Shown: positions 33,943 to 41,787, counted from the stretch's first letter. The stretch: DNA of 64,000 bases from Hamadaea flava (GCF_024172085.1 NZ_JAMZDZ010000001.1:8060001-8124000); one strand, 5' to 3'. The notes: generated by a model not told the origin, from the letters alone. Translations and numbers: made by a program.

Positions 33943-34562
33943 GGGCGCAGGTGCTCGTACTGGCCAAGGAGCCGGTGCCGGGCCGGGTGAAGACCCGCCT
34001 CTGCCCGCCGTGCACGCCCGAACAGGCGGCGGCGTTGGCGTACGCGGCGATCGAGGACACGCTCGACGCCGTCGACGGCAGCTCGGCACGCCGACGGACG
34101 CTGGTCGCCGACGGAGTCCTGCGACCGCGTACGAGGTGGCGTCTCGTCCCGCAGAGCGCCGGTGACCTCGACGTACGCCTCGCGCACGCGTTCTCGCGTA
34201 CCGCCGCGCCGGCAACGGCGACGCTGCTGATCGGCATGGACACGCCGCAGGCGACGCCGGCCCTGCTGGACGAGGCGGCGAAGGCGGTCGAGGACGCGGA
34301 CGCCGCGCTCGGGCTGGCCGAGGACGGCGGCTGGTGGGCGCTGACTCTGCGCGATCCGGCCCACGCCGAGCTGCTGCGGGGCATCCCGACCTCTCGGCCG
34401 GACACCGGCGAGCGGACGCTGCGGCGGCTGCGGGCCACCGGGCTGAGCGTCGTCGACCTGCCTGTGCTGCGCGACGTCGACACCGCCGCCGACGCCGTGG
34501 AGGTCGCCCAGCAGTGTCCGGACGGCCGCTTCGCCGCCGCCGTAGCGAAGTGCCTCGGATGA
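33939..34562 (+). CDS. DUF2064/TIGR04282-like nucleotidyl or glycosyl transferase
   Basis: A 207-residue protein. AKEPVPGRVKTRLCP near the start is the family signature and resembles CofC/MobA-type nucleotidyltransferases; IGMDTPQATPALLDEA and LGLAEDGGWWALTL are further family blocks. Members are annotated as glycosyltransferases in arsenosugar synthesis or as uncharacterised nucleotidyltransferases. The ATG overlaps the GT2 stop by 4 nt, and its own stop overlaps the methyltransferase start. It may activate a sugar for the neighbouring GT2. Confidence 0.85.
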   Translation: MRAQVLVLAKEPVPGRVKTRLCPPCTPEQAAALAYAAIEDTLDAVDGSSARRRTLVADGVLRPRTRWRLVPQSAGDLDVRLAHAFSRTAAPATATLLIGMDTPQATPALLDEAAKAVEDADAALGLAEDGGWWALTLRDPAHAELLRGIPTSRPDTGERTLRRLRATGLSVVDLPVLRDVDTAADAVEVAQQCPDGRFAAAVAKCLG

Positions 34563-35197
34563 TCACCGCCCTCGCCCTCTACGGTGGAGCGCTGCGGCGC
34601 GACACCCGGTTGCACGTGCTCGACCTGGCCGGGCGTTCGCTGCGGCACCTCGACACCGGCGCGTGGCACCGGCTGCGTCCCGGTGACCGCGGTGTCCTCG
34701 ACCGGTGCGGCGGTCCGACGCTGGACGTCGGCTGCGGACCGGGCCGGCTGGCCGCCGCCCTCGGCGCGACCGGGATCGCCGCGCTCGGCATCGACGTCAG
34801 CCCGACCGCCGTACGCCTAGCCCGCCGCCGCGGCGCGACCGCCGTGCACGCCGACGTCTTCGGCCCCGTCCCCGGGGCGGGAACCTGGCGGCACGCGCTG
34901 CTCATCGACGGCAACATCGGCATCGGTGGCGACCCGGCACGGCTGCTGCGCCGGTGCGCCGAACTGGTCGGCTCGACCGGTACGGTGCTGGTGGAGACCG
35001 ATCCGCCCGGGACCGCCTGCTGGTCCGGCCCGGTCGTGCTGCACGACGGCGACCGCGAGAGCACGCCGTTCCCGTGGGCCCTGGTCGCGGCGGACCGGCT
35101 CGGCGGGCCGGCGGCCGAAGCGGGCCTGCGCGTTTACGAGACCTGGCATGAGACCGGGCACGAGGAGGGTCGATGGTTCACCTGCCTCGGGCGGTGA
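34559..35197 (+). CDS. SAM-dependent methyltransferase (class I)
   Basis: A 212-residue class I methyltransferase. The SAM motif is TLDVGCGPGRLAAAL (about 54-68), followed by GIDVSPTAVRLARRRG and the acidic motif HADVFGPVPGAG. The later VETDPPGTACW block is specific to its subgroup. Its ATG overlaps the DUF2064 gene and its end overlaps the oxidoreductase gene by 25 nt, so it belongs to the five-gene operon. The acceptor is unknown; sugar or lipid methylation would fit the operon. Confidence 0.85.
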   Translation: MITALALYGGALRRDTRLHVLDLAGRSLRHLDTGAWHRLRPGDRGVLDRCGGPTLDVGCGPGRLAAALGATGIAALGIDVSPTAVRLARRRGATAVHADVFGPVPGAGTWRHALLIDGNIGIGGDPARLLRRCAELVGSTGTVLVETDPPGTACWSGPVVLHDGDRESTPFPWALVAADRLGGPAAEAGLRVYETWHETGHEEGRWFTCLGR

Positions 35198-36297
35198 GCC
35201 GCCTGCGGTCGCCCCGGCTGACCAGCCAGCTCGGCCTGATGCTCGGCGTCGCGTTCGCGATCTGCCTGCTCACCGGGTATCTCAGCCATGCGATCCAGCA
35301 CCCGCCCGGCTGGTTCTTCTGGCCGCCGCGGCCGGTCGGCCTCTACCGGGTCACCCAAGGCCTCCACGTCGCGACCGGCATCGCGATCGTCCCGCTGCTC
35401 GGCGCGAAGATCTGGTCGGTCTACCCCAAGCTCTTCCGCTGGCCACCCGCCCGCGACGTCGCGCACGGCCTCGAACGGCTGAGCCTCGCGTTGCTCGTGG
35501 CTGCGGCCGGCTTCCAGGTGCTCACCGGCCTGCTCAACATCGCCAGATGGTACGCGCCGATGGGGTTCTTCTTCACCGTCGCTCACTTCTGGACCGCCTG
35601 GATCGCCGCAGGCGCGATCGCAATCCACATCGGAGTGAAGCTGCCCGTGATCCGCCGCGCCCTGACGGCCAAGGTACGCCCGGCTCCGGCCGATGACGGG
35701 TGGACCCGGCGCGGTTTCCTCGCCACCGTCGGGGCGGCGATCGGCGTCGTCACCGTGGCCACGGTCGGCCAGACGGTACGCCCGCTGGCCGGGATCTCCG
35801 TGCTCGCGCCGCGCGATCCCCGGGTCGGAGTCCAGGGTGTGCCGGTCAACGGGTCCGCCGCGGCGGCCGGCGTACGCGACCGGGCGCTGCATTCGGCGTA
35901 CCAGCTGGAAGTGATCGGCCCGAGCGGCACGAAGCGGTTGTCGCTCGCGGACCTGACGGCTCTGCCGCAGCGGGCCGCAAGCCTGCCGATCACCTGTGTG
36001 GAGGGCTGGAGCGCGGACGCCGTGTGGACCGGAGTGCGGCTGCGCGACCTGGTGGCGCTGGTCGGCGGGGGACCGGACGACACGGTGACGGTGGAGTCGT
36101 TACAGGAGAACGGCCCCTATCGGCTGTCAACTGTGGAGCCGCCGCACGCGCGCGATCCGCTGACGCTGGTGGCGTTGCGATTGCACGGCGAACCGCTGGA
36201 TCTGGACCACGGCTACCCGTGCCGGCTGATCGCGCCGAACCGGCCCGGCGTCCTGCAGACCAAATGGCTCGCCCGGATCACGGTAGGCGTGGCATGA
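35173..36297 (+). CDS. Membrane molybdopterin-dependent oxidoreductase
   Basis: A 374-residue protein in two parts. Residues 15-165 hold about four helices with conserved His residues (LHVATGIAIVP, HFWTAWIAAGAIAIHIG in outline), a cytochrome b561-like domain. After a TRRGFLATVG Tat-like junction, residues 225-374 form a sulfite-oxidase-type molybdopterin domain with the Cys ligand in ITCVEGWS. The RRGF segment in the middle suggests Tat-dependent export of the catalytic part. It may pass electrons between the outside and the quinone pool. It overlaps the methyltransferase gene, which is unusual company for such an enzyme. Confidence 0.85.
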   Translation: MVHLPRAVSRLRSPRLTSQLGLMLGVAFAICLLTGYLSHAIQHPPGWFFWPPRPVGLYRVTQGLHVATGIAIVPLLGAKIWSVYPKLFRWPPARDVAHGLERLSLALLVAAAGFQVLTGLLNIARWYAPMGFFFTVAHFWTAWIAAGAIAIHIGVKLPVIRRALTAKVRPAPADDGWTRRGFLATVGAAIGVVTVATVGQTVRPLAGISVLAPRDPRVGVQGVPVNGSAAAAGVRDRALHSAYQLEVIGPSGTKRLSLADLTALPQRAASLPITCVEGWSADAVWTGVRLRDLVALVGGGPDDTVTVESLQENGPYRLSTVEPPHARDPLTLVALRLHGEPLDLDHGYPCRLIAPNRPGVLQTKWLARITVGVA

Positions 36298-36719
36298 CCC
36301 TGATCCGCCGCCTGCTCGTCGCCTCGGGCGTCGTCCTCGTAGTGGTCGGCGCGGTCGGCGTCCTGCGCTCGGCCTCGGTCGGGCTGTGGCCCTACCTCCG
36401 GTTCCTCGTCGTCAGCGCGCTGTACGCCGACCTGCTGGTGATGCCGCTCGTGCTGCTCGCGGGAGTGCTCGCGACGCGGCTCCTGCCGCCGTGGCTGCGG
36501 GTGCCCGTGCAGGGTGCGCTCTACGTCTCCGCCGTCGTCACGTTCGTCTCGCTCCCGCTGCTCCTGGGCTACGGGCGGGACGTCAGACTGCCGTCCGCGC
36601 TGCCCCGCGACTACCCGCGCGGCCTGCTTCTCGTGCTGGCCGCCGTGTGGACCGTCGCCCTCCTCCTCGCCCTGTACCGCCTCCTCCGCCGTCCTCCCGC
36701 GCGCCCTCCCGCGCGCTGA
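36294..36719 (+). CDS. Membrane protein, 141 aa
   Basis: Four hydrophobic helices with a basic N terminus and a Pro/Arg-rich tail (RLLRRPPARPPAR). No family is recognised. The ATG overlaps the stop of the oxidoreductase gene by 4 nt, so it is the last gene of the operon and may be an accessory membrane subunit. The Pro-rich end runs into GC-rich simple sequence downstream, which could make the C terminus variable. Confidence 0.65.
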   Translation: MTLIRRLLVASGVVLVVVGAVGVLRSASVGLWPYLRFLVVSALYADLLVMPLVLLAGVLATRLLPPWLRVPVQGALYVSAVVTFVSLPLLLGYGRDVRLPSALPRDYPRGLLLVLAAVWTVALLLALYRLLRRPPARPPAR

Positions 36720-36729
36720 CCTCCGCCGC

Positions 36730-36775
36730 CCTCCCGGGCGCCCCTCCCGGGCGCCCCTCCCGGGCCGCCCTCCCG
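36730..36775. repeat. 13-bp tandem repeat, three and a half copies
   Basis: CCTCCCGGGCGCC is repeated from 36730, with the third copy slightly changed and a partial fourth. It lies between the membrane protein gene and a long palindrome. Confidence 0.8.
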
Positions 36776-36784
36776 ACGCTCTGG

Positions 36785-36845
36785 TGCAGATCACGGTTAC
36801 GCAGGCTTCCCCAGCCCGTTTTTGCCTGCGTAACCGTGATCTGCA
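36785..36845. repeat. Interspersed palindrome, type B, perfect 22-bp arms
   Basis: Arms at 36785-36806 and 36824-36845 match completely; the outer part reads TGCAGATCACGGTTACGC. The 17-nt loop contains a T-run. It lies between convergent genes and could act as a terminator. A related degenerate copy occurs at 43980-44040. Confidence 0.88.
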
Positions 36846-36856
36846 ACGATCCCGGC

Positions 36857-37306
36857 TTACCAGGTCTTGCCGGCCTGCTCCCGGATCGTCCGGTTGATCC
36901 GGTTAAAGAAGTTGGTCAGCGCGATATTGAGGATGATCGCCGAGAGCTGCTTGTCCCCGAAGTGGGCGGCGGCGTCAGCCCAGATCTCGTCGGTGACTCC
37001 TGCCGCGCCGTCCTGAATCCGGGTGGCCGCCTCGGTCAACGCCAGCGCCGCCCGCTCCGGCTCGGAGTAGAACGGCGTCTCGCGCCAGGTGACCACGTTG
37101 TGCAGGCGCTCGTCGGTCTCCCCGTTCTTCTTCGCCGTCGCGACGGCGGCGTACACGCACGGGCTGCACCCGTTGATCTGGCTCGCGCGCAGGTGAACCA
37201 GCTCCAGTACGCGCGGATCGACGCCGCCGGAGTGGATCTCCTTGTACAGGTGCTGGATGGCGGTCATCACATCGGGACTCGCCGCGCTCTTCAGCCGTGC
37301 TTCCAT
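36857..37306 (-). CDS. Carboxymuconolactone decarboxylase family protein (AhpD-like)
   Basis: A 149-residue helical protein. LRASQINGCSPCVYAAVATAK contains the CxxC redox pair (quoted core: INGCSPCVYA), and ETPFYSEPERAALALTEA is the usual second block. Members reduce peroxide-linked disulfides or act as decarboxylases. This family is the classic genetic partner of ECF41 sigma factors, and here the ECF41 gene is divergent, 83 bp away. A promoter of ECF41 type faces this gene (37361-37387), so it is probably a direct target of the neighbouring sigma factor. Confidence 0.9.
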   Translation of the reverse strand: MEARLKSAASPDVMTAIQHLYKEIHSGGVDPRVLELVHLRASQINGCSPCVYAAVATAKKNGETDERLHNVVTWRETPFYSEPERAALALTEAATRIQDGAAGVTDEIWADAAAHFGDKQLSAIILNIALTNFFNRINRTIREQAGKTW

Positions 37307-37324
37307 CGAACTGCTCCCTCATTC

Positions 37325-37351
37325 GGTTACCTGAGCCCTTCCGGGCCCGTC
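37325..37351 (+). promoter_or_regulatory. ECF41-type promoter towards the sigma factor gene
   Basis: GGTTACC (37325-37331), 16 nt, then CGTC (37348-37351), 39 nt before the ATG of the sigma gene. The pattern is close to the TGTCACA-16-CGTC type reported for ECF41 sigma factors. Confidence 0.55.
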
Positions 37352-37360
37352 ATCACCCAT

Positions 37361-37387
37361 GACGGAGCGGTTCTGAGGAAGGTAACA
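37361..37387 (-). promoter_or_regulatory. ECF41-type promoter towards the decarboxylase gene
   Basis: On the minus strand TGTTACC (37387-37381), 16 nt, then CGTC (37364-37361). It mirrors the promoter at 37325-37351 and starts transcription about 45 nt before the decarboxylase ATG. Confidence 0.6.
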
Positions 37388-37389
37388 AC

Positions 37390-38271
37390 ATGCCCGACAC
37401 CAGCCCGGCGGACCTTGTGGCCGCGGCCTTCGAAGCTCAGCGCGATCGACTGCACGCGGTGGCGTACCGCATGCTCGGGTCGCACGCGGACGCCGACGAC
37501 GTGGTTCAGGAGGCCTGGCTGCGGCTCTCCCGCCAGGACACGGACGTCATCCAGAACCTCGCCGCCTGGTTGACCACCGTCGTCGGCCGGATCAGCCTCG
37601 ACGTGCTGCGTTCGCGTCAGACCCGGCCGGAGGCCGCCTACGACGGGCTGACCGATCTCGTGGTGACCGCCGACGACGGCGGCGATCCGGAAGAGGACGC
37701 CGCACTGGCCGATTCGGTCGGGCTCGCGCTGCTCGTCGTCCTTGAATCGCTGGGACCGAGCGAGCGGCTGGCCTTCGTGCTGCACGACCTGTTCGGGGTG
37801 CCGTTCGACGAGATCGCCCAGATCCTCGGCAAGTCCACCGACGCCGCCAAGATGATGGCCAGCCGCGCCCGTCGGAAGGTACGGGCGAACGAGCCACCGT
37901 CGTCCGCGCCACCGGAGCAGCGTGCGGTCGTCGACGCGTTCCTGACGGCGGCCCGGAACGGGGACTTCGCGGGCCTGCTGCGCGTCCTGGATCCCGAGGT
38001 GAGACTGACCATCGACGCCCCGGGCGGCGAGATCGTCGTGCTCGGCGCGACGAAGGTCGCCACCGGCGCGCAGCTCGGCGTCGGAGCCGGCGCGGCCTCG
38101 GCGGGCCGTTCGGTGCTGGTCGACGGCCGCCCCGGAATGCTGGTCTGGCGGGCGAACGGCAGCCCGATGTCGCTGCTCGCGTTCACGGTCGTGGACGGTC
38201 GCATCGCGGCCATCCTCGCGGTCACCGACCCGGCCCGGCTCGCCTCCCTGGACCTCCCCGAGCCCCTGTGA
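37390..38271 (+). CDS. ECF41-family RNA polymerase sigma factor (SigJ-like)
   Basis: A 293-residue sigma factor. Region 2 is seen in RLHAVAYRMLGSHADADDVVQEAW, region 4 in LGPSERLAFVLHDLFGVPFDEI, then AKMMASRARRKV. After residue about 170 a SnoaL-like domain follows (VVDAFLTAARNGDF, VDGRPGMLVWRANGSP); this C-terminal extension replaces an anti-sigma factor in ECF41 proteins and controls activity. The divergent decarboxylase gene is the expected partner. A mirror-image promoter pair in the 83-bp spacer suggests autoregulation. Confidence 0.93.
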   Translation: MPDTSPADLVAAAFEAQRDRLHAVAYRMLGSHADADDVVQEAWLRLSRQDTDVIQNLAAWLTTVVGRISLDVLRSRQTRPEAAYDGLTDLVVTADDGGDPEEDAALADSVGLALLVVLESLGPSERLAFVLHDLFGVPFDEIAQILGKSTDAAKMMASRARRKVRANEPPSSAPPEQRAVVDAFLTAARNGDFAGLLRVLDPEVRLTIDAPGGEIVVLGATKVATGAQLGVGAGAASAGRSVLVDGRPGMLVWRANGSPMSLLAFTVVDGRIAAILAVTDPARLASLDLPEPL

Positions 38272-38318
38272 CCCGCTTGCCGTCGGCCGCTCGTTGGCCG
38301 CTGCCGCTTGTTAGGCGC

Positions 38319-38412
38319 TGGATCAGGGTTCCCGGTCGAATCTCGCCGGGGAGCCTCTCGGGCGAGCCGCCAGGAGTGCAGTCAGCCAAGATTCGACACG
38401 GATCCCTGATCC
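38319..38412. repeat. Interspersed palindrome, type A, with internal spacer
   Basis: Arms at 38319-38343 and 38387-38412 share the type A sequence of 31081-31137 (TGGATCAGGGTTCCCGG and its mirror) but are split by about 43 nt that contain a smaller hairpin. It lies between two convergent genes. Confidence 0.8.
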
Positions 38413-38434
38413 GGTGCCCGGACGAGCGGTGCGC

Positions 38435-39442
38435 CTAGGCGGGGAGGCGTACCTCGAAGCGGCAGCCGTCGCCCGCGTTGCGCGCCGCCACGGTGCCGCC
38501 GTGCGCTTCGACCAGTCCGCGGACGATCGCCAACCCGAGGCCGCCGCCCGCGCCGGTGTCCGGCGTACGCGCGCGTGACCCTCGGAAGGCCACGTCGAAG
38601 ACCCGGTCGAGGTCGGCCTCGGGGATGCCGCCGCAGGTGTCGCTCACGGCCAGCCAGGGTCCGGCGGCGTCCCGCCCGCCGTCGATGGTGACGGTGCCGT
38701 CCGGCGGCGTGTAGCGCACGGCGTTGAGCACCAGGTTCGCCACGACCCGGCCTAGTTCCCGCTCGCTGGCCTTCACCGTCGGCCAGGCCGCGTGGACCGG
38801 CGTACGCAGTCGCACGCTGCGGCTCGTGGCGATGGGCGAGGCGGCGGCGAGGGCGTCGGAGACGACGTCGCCGAGCCCGACGTCGGCCACCGTCAGATTC
38901 AGCGCCCCGGCGTGGATGCGCGACAACTCGAAGAGGTCGTCGACCAGCCGGGCCATCCGGTCGGCTTCCATGCGCAGCCGGTGGTGGTACTCCCGCATCG
39001 ACTCGGCGTCGTCGACCACGCCGTCCTCGAGCGCCTCGGCCATCGCCCGCATCCCGGCCAGCGGCGTACGCAGATCGTGGCTGACCCACGCGATGAGCTG
39101 CCGGCGGCTCGCCTCCAGCTCCCGCTCCCGGTGGCGGGCGTCGGCGGCCCACACGGCGGCACGCGCCATGCGGCGGCCCATCCAGAGCCCGATCGCGAGG
39201 GACAGCACTCCGGCGATCGGCACCACGATGAGGACGACCTGAAGGTCGTGGCCGGAGATGAACATCTCCTCGGCGACGGCGAGCACACCGGCCGCGACCG
39301 CCAGCACCACCACCAGCACCAGTACGCCGACGTTGGCGGTGATGGAGCGTCGCTGCAGGAACCGCAGCGCGATCGCGCCCGGTACGCACACGACCAGCGC
39401 GCCGAGCAGCGCGGCCAGCCCGATGAGCAGGACGTCACGCAT
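38435..39442 (-). CDS. Sensor histidine kinase, HisKA type
   Basis: A 335-residue membrane kinase with two or three helices at 5-28, 38-58 and 68-90 and little between them. The phosphoacceptor is in WVSHDLRTPLAGM; ATPase motifs are VVANLVLNAVRYTP (N box), VSDTCGGIPE (G1) and GGGLGLAIVRGLVEAHGG (G2). DTCGG replaces the usual DxGxG spelling by a Cys, still plausible. Its start overlaps the OmpR regulator gene by 8 nt, so the two form one operon with the regulator first. Confidence 0.9.
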   Translation of the reverse strand: MRDVLLIGLAALLGALVVCVPGAIALRFLQRRSITANVGVLVLVVVLAVAAGVLAVAEEMFISGHDLQVVLIVVPIAGVLSLAIGLWMGRRMARAAVWAADARHRERELEASRRQLIAWVSHDLRTPLAGMRAMAEALEDGVVDDAESMREYHHRLRMEADRMARLVDDLFELSRIHAGALNLTVADVGLGDVVSDALAAASPIATSRSVRLRTPVHAAWPTVKASERELGRVVANLVLNAVRYTPPDGTVTIDGGRDAAGPWLAVSDTCGGIPEADLDRVFDVAFRGSRARTPDTGAGGGLGLAIVRGLVEAHGGTVAARNAGDGCRFEVRLPA

Positions 39443-40145
39443 CGGCCGCCACCGGTTCGTAGCGGTAGCCGATGCCCCACACCGTCTGGATGCGGGCCGG
39501 GCTGGCCGGATCCGGCTCGATCTTCTCCCTGAGTCGTCTGATGTGGACGGTCACGGTGGACTGGTCGCCGAAGGTCCAGCCCCAGACCTGGTCCAGCAGC
39601 TGCGCCCGTTTCAGGGCGACGCCCGGCTGCGACATGAGCGCGGCGAGCAGATCGAATTCGCGTACGGTCAGCGACAGCGGCATTCCGCCGAGCGCTGCGG
39701 TCCGGCGCGCCGGGTCCACCACGAGGTCGCCGTCGCGCAACAAGTCCCGTGGCTGCTGCGGCTGCGCCACCGTACGCCGCAACACCGACTGCACTCGCAG
39801 CACCAGTTCCCGTGGCGAGAACGGCTTGGTGACGTAGTCGTCCGCGCCGAGCTGCAGGCCGACGATCCGATCGATCTCCTCGCCCATCGCGGTCAGCATG
39901 ATGATCGGCAGGTCGGCCGAGGACTGCCGCATCCGCCGGCACACCTCCAGCCCGTCGACGCCGGGCAGCATCAGGTCCAGCACGACCAGGTCCGGCGGGC
40001 GGGCGGCGTACGCGGCCAGGGCGGTGTCGCCGTCGGCGGCCAGCTCGACCGTCATCCCGGCCCGTTCGAGGTAGCGGCGGACGACGTCGGCGACGGTGGG
40101 ATCGTCGTCGACGACGAGGATGCTGGGCGCGCCGGGTCTGGTCAC
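39435..40145 (-). CDS. OmpR-family response regulator
   Basis: A 236-residue regulator. The receiver begins SILVVDDDPTVADV, has the phosphoacceptor in VVLDLMLPG and Lys in YVTKPFSPREL. The winged helix holds LTVREFDLLAALM and the C-terminal VTVHIRRLREKI. It is the first gene of the operon with the kinase downstream. Its upstream region faces the SMR efflux gene (about 93 bp between starts), so it could also affect that gene, although a TetR site there is the more obvious control. Confidence 0.92.
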   Translation of the reverse strand: MTRPGAPSILVVDDDPTVADVVRRYLERAGMTVELAADGDTALAAYAARPPDLVVLDLMLPGVDGLEVCRRMRQSSADLPIIMLTAMGEEIDRIVGLQLGADDYVTKPFSPRELVLRVQSVLRRTVAQPQQPRDLLRDGDLVVDPARRTAALGGMPLSLTVREFDLLAALMSQPGVALKRAQLLDQVWGWTFGDQSTVTVHIRRLREKIEPDPASPARIQTVWGIGYRYEPVAADA

Positions 40146-40217
40146 CCGACCAGCGTAGGTCCGCCGGGGTCGCGAACGGGGTCGCCGCCCGGTTCCGTCA
40201 GCGCTTCGTAAGACGCT

Positions 40218-40235
40218 CTTGTACTATCGTACAAG
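40218..40235. promoter_or_regulatory. TetR-type operator overlapping the SMR -10 region
   Basis: CTTGTAC-TATC-GTACAAG is a perfect 7-bp inverted repeat ending 3 nt before the SMR ATG. TACTAT inside it can be the -10 box, so the mRNA would begin at or near the ATG without a leader. The TetR gene is second in the same operon. Confidence 0.65.
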
Positions 40236-40238
40236 TCC

Positions 40239-40565
40239 ATGGGCTACCTCTACCTGCTCGGCGCCATCACCGCCGAGGTCATCGCGACCAGTCTGCTGAA
40301 AGCGACCGAGGGCTTCAGCAAGCTGTGGCCGACCGTCGCGGTCCTGGTCGGCTACGCACTCGCCTTCGTGGCCCTCTCCCAAGTGGTCAAGTCCGTCCCG
40401 GTCGGCGTCGCGTACGCGGTCTGGTCGGGGCTGGGCACGGCGGCGATCGTCGCCATCGGCGCGGTCTTCCTGGGCGAGCCGATCACCGTCGTGAAGGTGA
40501 TCGGCATCGGCCTGATCGTGGCGGGCGTGGTGATCCTCAACGTCGGCGGGGCGGCGGCCCATTGA
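40239..40565 (+). CDS. SMR-family small multidrug efflux pump
   Basis: A 108-residue protein with four helices. The membrane-embedded Glu of EmrE-like pumps is present in LGAITAEVIATSLLK (Glu13), and WSGLGTAAIVAIG and VVKVIGIGLIVAGVVILN are the usual later blocks. It exports cationic drugs against protons, as a dimer. The ATG lies 3 nt after a perfect palindrome, so no ribosome site is available and translation is probably leaderless. The TetR gene starts on its stop codon. Confidence 0.93.
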   Translation: MGYLYLLGAITAEVIATSLLKATEGFSKLWPTVAVLVGYALAFVALSQVVKSVPVGVAYAVWSGLGTAAIVAIGAVFLGEPITVVKVIGIGLIVAGVVILNVGGAAAH

Positions 40566-41131
40566 GCGCGGCACCGCGGCGGGCGCAGCGACCCCGTGAC
40601 CCGCAGGCCCGTCGCGACGCCCTCGCGGCGGCCGTCATCGACAGCATCGCCGAGGTCGGCCTCGGGCGTACGACGCATCGCAGCGTGGCCAACCGGGCCG
40701 CATTGCCGCTCGGTGCGACGACCTACTACTTCCCGACGCTCGACGACCTGATCGAGGCCGGGCTCCGGCAGGCGCTCGACGACCTCGACCGCGAACTGGG
40801 GCAGTGGAAGGAACGGCTGTGCGCCGCCGCCGGCGCTGCCGATCTCGCCGGGGAACTGGCACTGCTCGCCGCGCAGCACGCCGCCGATCCGCGCCGAGTC
40901 CGGGTCGAATACGAGTTGTACGCGGCCGCGATGCGCGATCCGCGGCTGCGCCCGCTGGCGCGGCGCCGGCTCGACGGCGTACGCGAGCTGCTCGAACCCC
41001 GGCTCGGCGGGTCGATCGCGGAGGCCGTCGCAGCCTTGCTGGACGGTGTCGTCCTGCGAGCGGCGACGACCGGCGAACCAGTGGACCAGGCGGCCCTCGC
41101 CGCCGCTGTTCGCCGGGTCGCCACCGAATGA
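40562..41131 (+). CDS. TetR/AcrR-family regulator
   Basis: A 189-residue regulator. The N-terminal helix-turn-helix is seen in DSIAEVGLGRTTHRSVANRA and the following PLGATTYYFPTLDDL, and a ligand-binding domain follows with WKERLCAAAG and EYELYAAAMRDP. The TTG start overlaps the SMR stop (TTGA), so the regulator is made together with the pump and probably represses the operon through the palindrome at 40218. The frame also stays open upstream inside the SMR gene, but the overlap start fits best. Confidence 0.85.
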   Translation: MSAAPRRAQRPRDPQARRDALAAAVIDSIAEVGLGRTTHRSVANRAALPLGATTYYFPTLDDLIEAGLRQALDDLDRELGQWKERLCAAAGAADLAGELALLAAQHAADPRRVRVEYELYAAAMRDPRLRPLARRRLDGVRELLEPRLGGSIAEAVAALLDGVVLRAATTGEPVDQAALAAAVRRVATE

Positions 41132-41214
41132 CGCGATGCCACGCCACGAGCGGAGGCCCGTCCGCACTATCGTCCGTCCGTGAACCCACCTGCCCCGATC
41201 GGGCATGAACAAGT

Positions 41215-41787
41215 GTGACCGAACTACGACTGCCGCCCGCGGACAGCGTCGACGAGGCGCTCATCCGCGAGTCGATCGACGTTCCGGAACGGTTCGCGCC
41301 GCTGTTCGACCGGCACGCCGCAGCCGTACATCGCTATCTGAGCCGGCGGATCGGCGAACCGGCAGACGATCTTCTGGCGGAGACGTTTCTGGTCGCGTTC
41401 CGGCGAAGAACCTCCTTCGAGCCGATCCGGCTCGACGCGAGGGCATGGCTGTTCGGCATCGCCACGAACGTCTTACGGCGGCACGTCCGGCAGGAAGAGC
41501 GCCGGTACCGTGCTATGGCCCGATCGGCCGGGCTGGTCGCGCACGTACACGTCGACGAGCCGACGGACGACCGACTCGACGCGCAAGCCTTGCGTGCCGC
41601 GCTCGCGGCGGCGCTCGCAGCGCTCAAGCCACCGGACCGGGACGCGCTCCTGCTTCTTGCCTGGGCCGAGCTCACGTACGCGGAGATCGCCGCCGCGCTC
41701 GGCATACCCCTCGGGACGGTGCGCTCGAGGATCAATCGGGCCCGCCGCCTGACCCGTTCCGCGCTCGATCTACCGGAGGAACCGTGA
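41215..41787 (+). CDS. ECF-family RNA polymerase sigma factor
   Basis: A 190-residue sigma-70 factor with region 2 in RFAPLFDRHAAAVHRYLSRR and ADDLLAETFLVAFRRR, and region 4 in LKPPDRDALLLLAWAELTYAEI followed by TVRSRINRARR. The GTG start at 41215 is not preceded by a clear ribosome site. The next gene starts by a GTGA overlap and encodes a CU044_5270-type protein with one transmembrane helix, a common partner that could act as the anti-sigma factor. The signal is unknown. Confidence 0.88.
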   Translation: MTELRLPPADSVDEALIRESIDVPERFAPLFDRHAAAVHRYLSRRIGEPADDLLAETFLVAFRRRTSFEPIRLDARAWLFGIATNVLRRHVRQEERRYRAMARSAGLVAHVHVDEPTDDRLDAQALRAALAAALAALKPPDRDALLLLAWAELTYAEIAAALGIPLGTVRSRINRARRLTRSALDLPEEP

